A DNA stretch of 58,345 bases from an uncultured Clostridia bacterium. GTDB lineage: Bacteria > Bacillota > Clostridia > Lachnospirales > Lachnospiraceae. Position numbers and translations under genes: made by a program. Each line of letters opens with the position of its first letter. Position 1 is the stretch's first letter. Location: positions 1 through 58,345 of the forward strand of contig CAOKDX010000018.1 in NCBI GenBank assembly GCA_948467395.1. Direction: 5' to 3'. Of the stretch, positions 35,703-45,706 are shown piece by piece. Below the pieces are notes generated by a model. That model did not search any database. It was not told the DNA's origin and worked only from the letters and a program-made list of their open reading frames with translations.

Positions 35703-38252
35703 TTACTCACCCCGGAGAAATTTCTCCAATGTCCTCATACACTCTTTGATGTCAAGAGGCTTCGTGAGATGGGCGTCCATACCGCTCTCAAAACACTGCT
35801 TCGCATCATCCGAAAACGCATCTGCCGTCATGGCGATAATGGGCAGTCCATGGTCGGGACGGTCCAGCGCGCGGATGGCCCTGGTGGCATCGTAGCCATT
35901 CATAACCGGCATCCGCACATCCATCAGCACGGCGTCATAATGCCCCGGCTCCGACGCCGCAAACATATCGACACAGACCTGACCGTTTTCGGCGCGGTCC
36001 AGAACCAGCCCCACCGATGAAAGGATCTCATTGGCAATCTCCCAGTTGATGTCGATATCCTCTGCCAGGAGAATGTGTCTGCCGTTAAAGTCAATTTCCT
36101 CCTGGGCCTTCACCGGCTCATCCTCCACCCCTTCCATATACCGTTTCAAATGCGAATAGAGCGTGGATTTAAACAACGGCTTTGAGATAAATCCCTCAAA
36201 ATGGGATTCCTGCAGCTGGTCTTCGATATCGCCCCAGTCATAGGCGGATATAAGGAAAATCGGTACGGAATTCCCAATCTTGCTGCGGATCCCCCGCATC
36301 GTCTGTACCCCGTCCATATTCGGCATCTTCCAGTCAATCAGTACGAAATGATAATCGTCCTTTGCCAGATGGTGTTCCTCAATCCTCCGGATCGCCTCCC
36401 TGCCGTCCAGTGTCCATTCCGCCTCAACGCCCAGCTCCTCCAGATTTGAGACAGCGCTTGTGCAGAGCTGTTCATTGTCGTCCACCACCAGCACCTTCCA
36501 CTGGGGAAGAACCATCTTCTCTTCCTGGTCGGCACGTCTGAGATCCACTGTAATATGAAAACAGCTTCCCTTTCCCTGTTCACTCTTTACATCAATAGAG
36601 CCGCCCATCAGGGTAATAATGCTCTTTGTAATGGAGGTCCCGAGACCGGTTCCCATAATATGCCGTACCTGCTCCGTATCCTCACGGACAAAGGAATCAA
36701 AGATCTTCTTCTGAAATTCCTCCGACATACCAATGCCCGTATCCTCCACAAGAAAATGATTGCGGACATATTCTTCCCCTTTGGGAGACGGCTCCTGATA
36801 CAGATGTACGTCAATGCGCCCTCCCTCCGGCGTAAACTTAAGCGCGTTGGACAGCAGATTCAGCAGCACCTGATTTAAGCGCACCTCATCGCAGTAGATC
36901 TTCTCTGATTCAATATTCCGGATAAAGATATCAAAAAACTGATTGCGCTCATTGATCTGGGGCCTTACGATATTCACAATATCATCCATTACTTCCCGCA
37001 GGGACATTATATTTTCACTGAGTGTCATTTTCCCGCTCTCAATCTTGGACATATCCAGTACATCGTTGATCAGTCCCAGCAGCTGCTTACTGGAAAGCTT
37101 CACCTTATGAAGGCAGTCCTCCACCCGGACATGATCCCGTGGATCCCGCAGGGCAATCTCTGTCATGCCGATTATGGCGTTCATCGGGGTACGGATGTCA
37201 TGGCTCATGCTGGAGAGAAACTCGCTCTTCGCCATATTGGCATCCATAGCCTCTTTCCGTGATTCCGCCAGCTCCTGCATCTGCCGGCGGGACAGCCGGT
37301 AGTATATGATAAAGATGATCATCATCATCAAAAGGATGACAAAAACAGACGAGATCATAATCAGCAGACGGCTGTTGTCAAGCCGGGTGACGGAAGAATC
37401 CAGACCGCTGTTAGTCATTACCGATACCAGATACCAGTCCACCCGGTCAGACACCGGAGAACAGAACAGCCGTCTCACCTTTCCGTCCACCACTACGTCC
37501 AGGGAGTAGGATTCCCTCTTTGCAATGGCTGCCTTCAGTTCCCGCACAAGTTCTTCCGGCTTCTTACCATAGGCGCCTTCCACGGTCTCCATCACCCGCT
37601 GGAAATAATTCTCCCGGAAGGCATCTCCGTTGCGGATGACAAAATTGCCCTGTCCGTCGATCACATGAGAATACATATTCGCCTTATCCTCATCGAGATA
37701 GAGGGCGCCGTTGAGATATTCCATGGACACCCCGGCGATAATGGCCTTGCTCTTTCCACCATCCTTCAGCGGATAATGCGCGGTCACACCCAGCATCAGA
37801 TATTTCTCCCCTGCCTCGTCCCTGGCCACACCAATCCCCATCATGTCTCCCTCATTGAGCTGAAGCAGGAAATTTTCATAATCCGATATATTTAATTTAT
37901 CTCCCCGAATCCTCTCCTCCTCACCGGATTCCGAATAGAGTCCCAGGTATGTAAAGCTTCTTACCTCTGCACATGTATCCAGCTCGCTCAGCATATCTTC
38001 CCCGTATACTGCAGTAGACGGCGGAATGCGTTTCACAAGTCCATCCACCTGATAGAGCCGAAGACTGGTGATAGAATTAAATTTCTGCTGAAGCTGCTGA
38101 TTCATCTCCGACATATAGACATCACTGATCTCCGTGATGGACTGCCGTGTCTGCCCGGACATAACTACCGCCAGCAGTACAAATACAACAAGACAAACCG
38201 TCACCGCCGTGACAATGCTGTAAATAAAATATTTCCTTAATTTCCTGCTCAT
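35703..38252 (-). CDS. Hybrid sensor histidine kinase with two receiver domains
   Basis: An 849-residue kinase. Transmembrane helix about 10-30, Cache-like extracytoplasmic sensor about 35-290, second helix about 297-318, HisKA with His351 (SMSHDIRTPMNAIIG), ATPase domain, receiver 1 (about 590-705, acceptor in IDWKMPNMDG) and receiver 2 (about 730-845, acceptor in MDVRMPVMNG). It has no HPt domain of its own. A separate HPt protein and a lone receiver are encoded just upstream on the same strand, so a three-gene phosphorelay is likely. The output and ligand are unknown. Confidence 0.92.
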   Translation of the reverse strand: MSRKLRKYFIYSIVTAVTVCLVVFVLLAVVMSGQTRQSITEISDVYMSEMNQQLQQKFNSITSLRLYQVDGLVKRIPPSTAVYGEDMLSELDTCAEVRSFTYLGLYSESGEEERIRGDKLNISDYENFLLQLNEGDMMGIGVARDEAGEKYLMLGVTAHYPLKDGGKSKAIIAGVSMEYLNGALYLDEDKANMYSHVIDGQGNFVIRNGDAFRENYFQRVMETVEGAYGKKPEELVRELKAAIAKRESYSLDVVVDGKVRRLFCSPVSDRVDWYLVSVMTNSGLDSSVTRLDNSRLLIMISSVFVILLMMMIIFIIYYRLSRRQMQELAESRKEAMDANMAKSEFLSSMSHDIRTPMNAIIGMTEIALRDPRDHVRVEDCLHKVKLSSKQLLGLINDVLDMSKIESGKMTLSENIMSLREVMDDIVNIVRPQINERNQFFDIFIRNIESEKIYCDEVRLNQVLLNLLSNALKFTPEGGRIDVHLYQEPSPKGEEYVRNHFLVEDTGIGMSEEFQKKIFDSFVREDTEQVRHIMGTGLGTSITKSIITLMGGSIDVKSEQGKGSCFHITVDLRRADQEEKMVLPQWKVLVVDDNEQLCTSAVSNLEELGVEAEWTLDGREAIRRIEEHHLAKDDYHFVLIDWKMPNMDGVQTMRGIRSKIGNSVPIFLISAYDWGDIEDQLQESHFEGFISKPLFKSTLYSHLKRYMEGVEDEPVKAQEEIDFNGRHILLAEDIDINWEIANEILSSVGLVLDRAENGQVCVDMFAASEPGHYDAVLMDVRMPVMNGYDATRAIRALDRPDHGLPIIAMTADAFSDDAKQCFESGMDAHLTKPLDIKECMRTLEKFLRGE

Positions 38253-38281
38253 CTTCTCTATATTCCTTTCACCATTTCACT

Positions 38282-38665
38282 TCATTCACATTTTTCAAGG
38301 GTTTCTTTCAACCTCTCTAAAATATCGTCAGCATCATAGGGTTTCTTTATAAAACCCGCAATATGATATCCCGCCGCCTTCTCAACATTCTCCTTTGTGG
38401 CCTCCGAAGTGATCATAAAAACACAGATATTGGATATCTTCTTTTCCTTTATATTCTCAAGAACGGCAAATCCGTTGAAAACAGGCATGGAGATATCAAG
38501 GAAGATCGCATCCAGCTCCTTCTTCTTCTCTGCGATCACACCGAGTGCGGCAAAACCACTATTTGCTTCTATCACATTATAGTCGCTACGCAATATATTT
38601 TTTAGAACATCTCGATCAGTATCCGAATCATCCACGATCAGTACCTTCTTGCGCATTGGTTTCAT
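38282..38665 (-). CDS. Single-domain response regulator (CheY-like)
   Basis: A 127-residue receiver with Asp12-Asp13, phospho-acceptor Asp57 (FLDISMPVFNG) and a lysine in FIKKPY. There is no output domain. It lies between the HPt gene and the double-receiver hybrid kinase, which suggests it carries phosphate within that relay or to another target. Confidence 0.92.
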   Translation of the reverse strand: MKPMRKKVLIVDDSDTDRDVLKNILRSDYNVIEANSGFAALGVIAEKKKELDAIFLDISMPVFNGFAVLENIKEKKISNICVFMITSEATKENVEKAAGYHIAGFIKKPYDADDILERLKETLEKCE

Positions 38666-38700
38666 AATACTTATCTCCTCACTTACCCAGCAATCAATGA

Positions 38701-39054
38701 TTAATTGGAATGCCTGCGGATACAGTCAATGATTTCCTCCTGTACCGGCATAATCTTCTCAAGAACCGCCTTGGCCTGCTCCGGCTGTCCTGCCCGCAGA
38801 AGCGCTACGATCTCCGTATATGCCTCATACACAGGGGTGATAGACAGATTCCCTGATGTTCCCTTGATGGCATGGGTTTTCTCAATGGCATCCGTCAGAT
38901 CATTTTCGTCGAAATCCGGCGTTACGCCGTGCGTATCCATTGTCTTCAGAAAGGAACCCAGCAGTCTCTCATAGAGCGCCTGATTGCCCCCCAGACGGTC
39001 CAGCCCCTCGTCAATATTTACCCCAAGCTCCTTTAATTCCTCAAAAAGTCCCAT
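38701..39054 (-). CDS. Stand-alone histidine phosphotransfer (HPt) protein
   Basis: A 117-residue four-helix protein with the HPt signature KTHAIKGTSGNL, phospho-acceptor His61. It likely shuttles phosphate between receivers of the neighbouring hybrid kinase and single-domain regulator. It follows the terminator after the MCP by 37 bases and has a good AAAGGAG site, but I see no clear promoter, so read-through or an overlapping promoter is needed. Confidence 0.9.
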   Translation of the reverse strand: MGLFEELKELGVNIDEGLDRLGGNQALYERLLGSFLKTMDTHGVTPDFDENDLTDAIEKTHAIKGTSGNLSITPVYEAYTEIVALLRAGQPEQAKAVLEKIMPVQEEIIDCIRRHSN

Positions 39055-39090
39055 AAAAATACATCTCCTTTCCCTTGCTCCTTTTCTACT

Positions 39091-39123
39091 AAGAAAGGCA
39101 CAGGAACAGCAATTCCTGTGCCT
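39091..39123 (-). terminator. Terminator after the MCP gene
   Basis: An 11-bp perfect stem (39096-39106 against 39113-39123), 6-base loop, followed on the minus strand by UUCUU. It begins 18 bases past the MCP stop and closes the che run. Confidence 0.75.
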
Positions 39124-39141
39124 CCTATTCCTTTTATCCCA

Positions 39142-40611
39142 TCAATACTTTCCAAAGTCATCTCCCAGGGAGATCACCTGCTCATTCATATTCGATACGG
39201 AGGAAGCTGACATGGAGGAGGAGAATCCACCCCCAGCGTTTCCTGCTCCCAGATTATAGATTGAAAGCAGTTCTCTCATCCTGGATGCCTGATTGGACAA
39301 TTCCTCGCTGGCAGACGCACACTCTTCGCTTGTTGCAGAGTTGTTCTGTACAACCTGTGATACTTGTGTGATTGCCTGTTCGATCTGAGCCACAGCCGTC
39401 GCCTGATAGTTGGAAGACTCTGCGATACCATTGATGATCACTTCGCTCTCCTGTACGACATTGGTGATCGTATCCAGCGCTTTTGCCGTATCATCCGCAA
39501 TCTTGGAGCCAGTGCTTACCTTCGTGATCGAATCCTCGATGAGCTCTGCCGTCTCAGAAGCTGCCTCCGCACTCTTGGCAGCAAGACTTCTTACCTCTTC
39601 TGCCACAACAGCAAATCCTTTTCCTGCCTCTCCAGCCCTTGCGGCCTCTACTGCTGCATTCAGGGCAAGGATATTGGTCTGGAATGCAATATCATCAATT
39701 GTCTTAATAATCTTGGAAATACTCTCGGATGCCTTATTGATATCCTGCATCGCCTCTACCATATCCTGCATCTGCCTATTACCCTGTTTTACATCACCAA
39801 TTGCCCTTACTACAAGGCTGGCAGCAGAATTCGCCTGCTCTGCATTCTGTTTTGTCTTGTCTGCAATCTCGTCGATGGATGCCGTGATTTCCTGAATCGC
39901 ACTTGCCTGTTCCGTAGATCCCTGAGCCAGTGCCTGGCTTGCACTTGCCACCTGGGAAGAACTGAGGGTTACCTGAGTACCTGCCTCGCTGATGTTGGAC
40001 AGGGCGTTGAGGTTATCATCCACCAGTTTTTTCAATGCGCCTGTCAGTACATCCTCACTGGATTTCACATTAACCTGAACCGTCAGGTTACCGTTTGACA
40101 CTTCCTTGGCAATATCTGCCTGATATTTCATATTATCGATTACCTTTGAATATTCATCTACCAGTTCGCCAAACTCATCATTATTGTATTTTTCCATCTC
40201 AACATCCACACGTCCTGCCGCAATCTCCTTAGCTGCCCGGGACAGCTGGCGGACGGACTTGCTGATGGCCTTGATCAGGCTTGTGGACAGAACAACGGTA
40301 ATAATAACGGAGATTGCCACCAGTCCAAAGCTGAAGAGATTGGAATTAGTAGCTAAACGCTCTATACTTTCCCTGCTGCTATCCTGTATGGATGAAATTT
40401 CCTTCACCAATACATCTGCCTTCTCGCTGTCTGCCCCGATGTCATCCATCGTCTGCCTTATGTCTGTAAGCTCTTGCTGCTGTGTCTCAGCCATTTTATC
40501 CCGAATATTATTGATGGAGCTTATTCCAAGCAATACATTTACGATTATAAATAAAGTGGGCACAACAAAAGCTATAATCATTTTAGTTTTCATCTTCATG
40601 TTTTTCATCAT
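39142..40611 (-). CDS. Methyl-accepting chemotaxis protein with a very short sensor
   Basis: A 489-residue receptor: transmembrane helix about 11-31, only about 60 extracytoplasmic residues, second helix about 92-112, HAMP about 113-165 and a cytoplasmic signalling rod with the conserved hairpin tip ([20 protein letters not shown]). The short sensor has no ligand-binding fold I recognise, so it may sense membrane state or act through a partner. Its ATG overlaps the cheW stop in a TAATG junction, with AGGAG seven bases upstream. Confidence 0.93.
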   Translation of the reverse strand: MMKNMKMKTKMIIAFVVPTLFIIVNVLLGISSINNIRDKMAETQQQELTDIRQTMDDIGADSEKADVLVKEISSIQDSSRESIERLATNSNLFSFGLVAISVIITVVLSTSLIKAISKSVRQLSRAAKEIAAGRVDVEMEKYNNDEFGELVDEYSKVIDNMKYQADIAKEVSNGNLTVQVNVKSSEDVLTGALKKLVDDNLNALSNISEAGTQVTLSSSQVASASQALAQGSTEQASAIQEITASIDEIADKTKQNAEQANSAASLVVRAIGDVKQGNRQMQDMVEAMQDINKASESISKIIKTIDDIAFQTNILALNAAVEAARAGEAGKGFAVVAEEVRSLAAKSAEAASETAELIEDSITKVSTGSKIADDTAKALDTITNVVQESEVIINGIAESSNYQATAVAQIEQAITQVSQVVQNNSATSEECASASEELSNQASRMRELLSIYNLGAGNAGGGFSSSMSASSVSNMNEQVISLGDDFGKY

Positions 40612-41162
40612 TATACCTCTCCTTCTTCAATATTTATATTCTCTGCCTGTTCGGCAAGGCTGAGATCCTCGTCATTCAGCAGCTTGTCGGGATCCAGCAG
40701 CAATTTCACTGTATCCCCTACCTTTCCGATACCATAGACATACTTGTGATGCTGTTTGTCCGAGCGCCCGATGGCCGGCGGCGGAAGAATATTCTCTTCC
40801 CTGATCTCAACTACCTCAGCAATCTGTTCTACAATTAGGCCGACTACTGTGGACTTCACGTTGATCACAATAATACAGGTCCTGTCATTGTACTCAAAGG
40901 GCTCCTGCTTGAACCGCAGCCGTACATCGATAACCGGGATCACCTTGCCTCTCAGGTTGATCAGGCCCTTGATGTAATCCTCTGTCTCCGGAATCGCTGT
41001 GATTGCCTGAAACTGGATAATCTCATTGACATACTGGATCTTCAGGCCGAAATACTCATTTCCTGATTTAAAGGTCATATATTTGCCCTTCTGGGTATCC
41101 GGCTCGCCCGATGCAGTATTCGATTCAATTACCAATCCCTTTAATTCGCTTGTTTCTTCCAT
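40611..41162 (-). CDS. cheW: Chemotaxis coupling protein CheW
   Basis: Links receptors to CheA. The CheW domain covers about residues 20-165 ([34 protein letters not shown]), followed by a short acidic tail. I used the ATG at 41162 (183 residues); a GTG at 41183 and an ATG at 41174 are less well placed. It lies between cheA and the MCP it probably serves. Confidence 0.95.
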   Translation of the reverse strand: MEETSELKGLVIESNTASGEPDTQKGKYMTFKSGNEYFGLKIQYVNEIIQFQAITAIPETEDYIKGLINLRGKVIPVIDVRLRFKQEPFEYNDRTCIIVINVKSTVVGLIVEQIAEVVEIREENILPPPAIGRSDKQHHKYVYGIGKVGDTVKLLLDPDKLLNDEDLSLAEQAENINIEEGEV

Positions 41163-41189
41163 GTAGATTACCATCCCTTTCACTAAATT

Positions 41190-43358
41190 TTATTCAATCA
41201 ATCCTCCTGGATCCAGTATCAGAGCGATACTGCCGTCTCCCAGCTGCGTACAGCCCGAAAGACCTTTTACTTTCTTAATATAAGGAGGTATTGTCTTTAC
41301 TACGATCTCCTGTTCTCCGATGAGTTTATCAACAAAGAGACATATCTTCTGATCCTCCACTTCAAGAATCAGCATCATACCATCCTCTACTGCCTCCTTG
41401 TATGAGGTCATTCCATACCACTCACCCAGGCGGATCACCGGGAAACAGTCGCCGCGGATCATAATGTATTCGTCCCCGTTGGGCTCGTGGATCATCATAT
41501 CCTCCCTGACGCGGACAAACTCCTTAATGACGCCGGTCTCCAGTACGAAGGATGAATTTCCGGTCTCCATCACAATCCCGTCGATGATGGCCAGCGTCAG
41601 CGGAATTTTCAGGTTCATCACGCTTCCCATCCCCGGCGCACTCTCGATATCCAGCGTGCCTCCGATGGACTGAATATTCTGGACTACCACGTCCATACCT
41701 ACGCCCCTGCCGGAATACTCCGTGATCTGCTCATTGGTAGAGAACCCGGGAAGGGTGATAAACTGGTACACCTCTTTGTCCTTATAGGCGCTGTCCGGCT
41801 TGCTGTCATCCAGCAGCCCCTGCTTTCTTGCCTTCTGGAGGATCTTCTCACGGTCGAGTCCCTTTCCATTGTCGATGACGCTGATCCACACCTTTCCGGC
41901 TTCCATTCTGGCTGCCAGCGTGACCTTGCCCTTATCCGGCTTTCCGCTGTCCAGTCTCTCTTCGTTAGTCTCAATACCGTGATCCACCGCATTTCTTACC
42001 AGATGCATCAGGGGATCCGAAATATGTTCGATGATATTCTTATCTACCTCGGTGGTCTCCCCGATCATTTCAAATTCAATATCCTTACCCAGCTTCCTCG
42101 ACACATCGAATACGATGCGGTTCATCTTCTGGAAAATATTCGTCAAAGGAACCATCCGCATAGACATAATGACGTTCTGCAGATCCGTGGAAATCTTCGA
42201 CATCTGTGCCGCCGCCTTATAAAAGCTGTCAAGGTTCAGGCCCGGCACCTTCAGATCCGGGTTCTGGAGTACAACGGATTCGGAAATCACCAGCTCTCCG
42301 ATCAGATCCATCAGCTGATCCATCTTGCTTACATTTACGCTGATAAAGGATTTTTCAGCCTTCGGCTTATCCCTCGCCAGCTTCTTCTGCTTGCCGGGCT
42401 CTTTGGATTTGATCACGTAATCGCCGGGCGCCACCTGAGGTTTCGCCGGTTTTTCCGGTTTTTCCTCTTCCTTCTTTGTCTCCCCTTCCTTTGCTTCCTG
42501 TGCTTTGGTCTCTATCTCCTCCACACTGGAATCCAGGTCGATCTGCAGCTCCTCTCCGCCGAAATCAAATCCGTGCAGGAATTCCTCTGCCTTACATTCA
42601 AAAATATCTACTCTCTCTATGGCGTAACCGACATTGATCATCTCCCGGAGTTCCTCTTCACTGCACTGTGCCTGCAGCAAAATACGGAACCCGTCTTCCA
42701 GGATCACATCCGCGCTCCCCTCGTCCGTAATAATGTCCTCCGGGGAATACAGCAGATCCTCTGCCACCTCCTTCAGTGCATATACCGTCTTATATGCGTG
42801 AATGTTGGACATCTCCGTATCCGGATAAAATGTCAGATAAATCTTATAAAACCGGCTGGCACTTGTGGCAACAGGCGCGATATAAAACTGCTTTGGCTCC
42901 TCATGTACGTTTTTCGGCACCGGCTTTTCTTTTTCTTCCCCTCCGCCGTCACTCTGAATCGCATTCAGAAATCTGTCAAGCTCCGCAATGATATCGGTAG
43001 CGTCTCCGTCCACCTCATCTCCATTGCGGATCTTATCCATTTCTCCTGTAATGAAATCCGCCACGGATAATACATGCTCCACCAGTTCAAGATGCGGAAC
43101 ATTATCCGGCCTGGATTCCCTCAGATAATAAAAGACATCCTCAAGCTTATGCGAAACAGCCGTTATGTTATCAAACATCATGATACCCGAAGATCCTTTA
43201 ATGGTATGCATCGTTCTGAATATTTCATTTATGCTGTCTTCATCAAAGCATTCCGCATCCTTCTGGTCAAGAACCATATCCTGCAGCTGCTCCAGCAGCT
43301 GTTCATTCTCGAACAGATACATATCCAGCATGCCCTCTGTGTTAAATTCCTCAGCCAT
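41190..43358 (-). CDS. cheA: Chemotaxis histidine kinase CheA
   Basis: A 722-residue kinase with all five domains: P1 HPt with His51 (TMHTIKGSSGIMMFDN), a P2 response-regulator docking domain (about 165-260), an acidic and lysine-rich linker, P3 dimerisation (VSKMDQLMDLIGELV), P4 ATPase (HLVRNAVDHGIE, VIDNGKGLD, GRGVGMDVV) and P5 CheW-like. It phosphorylates CheY and CheB. It sits in the middle of the che run. Confidence 0.97.
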   Translation of the reverse strand: MAEEFNTEGMLDMYLFENEQLLEQLQDMVLDQKDAECFDEDSINEIFRTMHTIKGSSGIMMFDNITAVSHKLEDVFYYLRESRPDNVPHLELVEHVLSVADFITGEMDKIRNGDEVDGDATDIIAELDRFLNAIQSDGGGEEKEKPVPKNVHEEPKQFYIAPVATSASRFYKIYLTFYPDTEMSNIHAYKTVYALKEVAEDLLYSPEDIITDEGSADVILEDGFRILLQAQCSEEELREMINVGYAIERVDIFECKAEEFLHGFDFGGEELQIDLDSSVEEIETKAQEAKEGETKKEEEKPEKPAKPQVAPGDYVIKSKEPGKQKKLARDKPKAEKSFISVNVSKMDQLMDLIGELVISESVVLQNPDLKVPGLNLDSFYKAAAQMSKISTDLQNVIMSMRMVPLTNIFQKMNRIVFDVSRKLGKDIEFEMIGETTEVDKNIIEHISDPLMHLVRNAVDHGIETNEERLDSGKPDKGKVTLAARMEAGKVWISVIDNGKGLDREKILQKARKQGLLDDSKPDSAYKDKEVYQFITLPGFSTNEQITEYSGRGVGMDVVVQNIQSIGGTLDIESAPGMGSVMNLKIPLTLAIIDGIVMETGNSSFVLETGVIKEFVRVREDMMIHEPNGDEYIMIRGDCFPVIRLGEWYGMTSYKEAVEDGMMLILEVEDQKICLFVDKLIGEQEIVVKTIPPYIKKVKGLSGCTQLGDGSIALILDPGGLIE

Positions 43359-43398
43359 ATTCTTCTCCTTTCCTGCATATTCTTTAAATGTTCCTTCG

Positions 43399-43791
43399 TT
43401 ATATCAGATCTAATTTCTTCAGCGCCTGTTCAAACCGGCCCTGATCAATCGGTTTACCGGAATATATGGTGCATCCCAGTTCAAATGCCATCTTGACATT
43501 TTTCTCCTCATTGAGCGCAGTGGTCATGATTACCTTCACCGCCTGGTCCTCCGGGACATTCCGTTCCTTCTCCAGGTTGCGGATCCCCACCAGTGCCTGA
43601 TATCCATCCATAACAGGCATCATGATATCAAGACAGATGAGATCATAAGGTTCACCATCTTCCAGGGCCATCATAAACGCATCCACTGCTTCCATTCCAT
43701 CCACAATAACGTCGCATTCACCATATTTGGACAGGAAATTTACCATAAACTTCCTGGTCACAAAATCGTCTTCAGCCAATAGAATCTTCAT
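43399..43791 (-). CDS. cheY: CheY-like response regulator
   Basis: A 130-residue single receiver with Asp8-Asp9, phospho-acceptor Asp55 (CLDIMMPVMDGY) and a lysine in SGKPI. Its position between cheB and cheA makes it the obvious phosphate acceptor from CheA. Whether it drives a flagellar motor cannot be told, since no motor gene is in view. Confidence 0.9.
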   Translation of the reverse strand: MKILLAEDDFVTRKFMVNFLSKYGECDVIVDGMEAVDAFMMALEDGEPYDLICLDIMMPVMDGYQALVGIRNLEKERNVPEDQAVKVIMTTALNEEKNVKMAFELGCTIYSGKPIDQGRFEQALKKLDLI

Positions 43792-43803
43792 GTTATCTCT
43801 CCT

Positions 43804-44832
43804 TTACATTTTATTTAATAATGTATATGTTCTGCCCGCGATATCAGACAACTTTTCCTGACGCTCCACCGCTCCCAGATCATATGCTACCTTAGGCATA
43901 CCATAGACGATACATGTCGATTCGTCCTGCCCGATAGTCCTGGCTCCGGCCCTTCTCATGGCCAGCAGTCCCTTTGCACCATCACCTCCCATTCCGGTTA
44001 AAATAATTCCTACTGCATCGGCACCTGCTGTCTTTGCAACGGAATCAAATAAAACATCCACTGATGGACAATGTCCGTTTACCTTCGGTCCGGGTTTAAT
44101 GTCAACGCGGTACTCCCCGCTGACCTTTACCAGCCTCATATGCCGGTCCCCTCCCGGGGCGATAAGCATGCGTCCCGGCACAACCCGATCCCCGGTCTCC
44201 GCTTCCTTCACCTGGATCCGGCAGTTGTCATTCAGCCTCTTCGCATACATCTTGGTAAACCCGGGGGGCATATGCTGCACTGCCACAATTCCCGGAATAT
44301 CCGTACCGAACTCCTTAACAACACTTAAAATCGCCTCGGTGCCGCCTGTGGAAGCACCGATCGCCACAATAAGATTATTTTTATTTACAGAAAGGTGCGA
44401 CTGTTGCTGCACCATAGCTGTTTTCCTCACATTATCAATCTGAGCCGCCGCTGCGATCTTCACCTTCACCAGAAGGTCATTTTTTACAAACTCCTCCAGC
44501 TGCGCCCGGTTTGACACGGCAGGCTTTGCCACGAAATCCACAGCCCCGGCATTCAGCGCGTCAAACACCTTGTCACTCAGAGAACTGATCACCACAGTAC
44601 GCTGCGGATACTGGGGCATCAGCTTTCGCAGAAACTCAATTCCGTTCATGCGGGGAAGCTCGATATCCAGCGTCATAACATCCGGATGGTGGGCCAGGAT
44701 GGCATCCCGGGCCGCAAAAGCGTCGCCGGCAGTAGCCACGATCTGGATCGCCGGATCCTTGCTCAGATTCTGGACCAGCATTTCCCTGAAAACGATTGAG
44801 TCATCCACAACAAGCACCTTAATTGGTCCCAT
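43804..44832 (-). CDS. cheB: Protein-glutamate methylesterase CheB
   Basis: Removes methyl groups from chemoreceptors for adaptation. The 342-residue protein has a receiver (acceptor Asp56 in TLDIELPRMNG) and a methylesterase domain with the triad Ser160 (IGASTGG), His186 (QHMPPGF) and Asp283 (GMGGDGAKG). It overlaps neither neighbour; cheR lies four bases upstream. Confidence 0.97.
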   Translation of the reverse strand: MGPIKVLVVDDSIVFREMLVQNLSKDPAIQIVATAGDAFAARDAILAHHPDVMTLDIELPRMNGIEFLRKLMPQYPQRTVVISSLSDKVFDALNAGAVDFVAKPAVSNRAQLEEFVKNDLLVKVKIAAAAQIDNVRKTAMVQQQSHLSVNKNNLIVAIGASTGGTEAILSVVKEFGTDIPGIVAVQHMPPGFTKMYAKRLNDNCRIQVKEAETGDRVVPGRMLIAPGGDRHMRLVKVSGEYRVDIKPGPKVNGHCPSVDVLFDSVAKTAGADAVGIILTGMGGDGAKGLLAMRRAGARTIGQDESTCIVYGMPKVAYDLGAVERQEKLSDIAGRTYTLLNKM

Positions 44833-44835
44833 AAA

Positions 44836-45654
44836 TCAGCCCTTCCCTTCTTTTTTTCTAAACACAGATGACTGGACAGTTTCAAACAGCCCACTGCCGC
44901 TCTCTAATGACTCCGTCAGCCCAATGATAAGATATCCCCCGGGTTCCAGGCAGTCGTAAACCTTCTGTACCAGCTCCCTCTTTGTGTCTCTATCAAAGTA
45001 TATCATAACATTGCGCAAAAATACAGCATGCATTTTTTTCCTGAAAGGAAACGGGTCCATCAGGTTAAATTTGCGGTAGATCACCTGCTGCTTCAGCTCA
45101 TCCTTCACCTGATACTGGCTTCCCCCTGCCAATGGCACAAAAAAATGTTTCTTCCAGTGCTCTGGAACATTCTTAAGCCCCTCTGCCTTGTAGACCCCCC
45201 TCATGGCCTGCTGCAGCGCTTTCGTGGAAATGTCGGTAGCAAGGACACGATAATCCCACTGGTTCCGTTCCAGTCCCAGAAAGTCCGTGATCACCATGGC
45301 AAGCATATAGGGCTCCTCTCCAGTGGACGCCGCGCCGCACCAGACCCGGATATCCTTACTGCCGCGTTCCTTCTGCCTGATCCACGGCAGTATTACATTT
45401 CTCAGGCATTCCAGATGTTCAAATTCCCTCATAAAAAAAGTATAATTGGTAGTCAGAAGATTGACCAGCATCTTTTCCTGCGCTCCCGCCTGATTGTTCA
45501 GCACCGCCTGCATAAAATCCTTAAAGCTGTTCCATCCGCCCGTCCGGATGAAGTTTTCCATCCGCCCCCTGACGATCTCTTTCTTGTCTTTCAGCTCTAT
45601 CCCATAATGTTGTTTCATATAGACCGAAATCTGCTGAAATTCTTCCTCTGTCAT
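44836..45654 (-). CDS. cheR: Chemotaxis methyltransferase CheR
   Basis: Methylates receptor glutamates using SAM. The 272-residue protein shows the helical N-terminal domain, TTNYTFFMRE, and the SAM loop VWCGAASTGEEPYMLAM. There is no TPR or other extension. Partner of CheB just downstream. Confidence 0.96.
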   Translation of the reverse strand: MTEEEFQQISVYMKQHYGIELKDKKEIVRGRMENFIRTGGWNSFKDFMQAVLNNQAGAQEKMLVNLLTTNYTFFMREFEHLECLRNVILPWIRQKERGSKDIRVWCGAASTGEEPYMLAMVITDFLGLERNQWDYRVLATDISTKALQQAMRGVYKAEGLKNVPEHWKKHFFVPLAGGSQYQVKDELKQQVIYRKFNLMDPFPFRKKMHAVFLRNVMIYFDRDTKRELVQKVYDCLEPGGYLIIGLTESLESGSGLFETVQSSVFRKKEGKG

Positions 45655-45706
45655 AATAACCCTATCCCTCCGTCAAATAAAATATTAAATAAAAATCATG
45701 AGCCAT

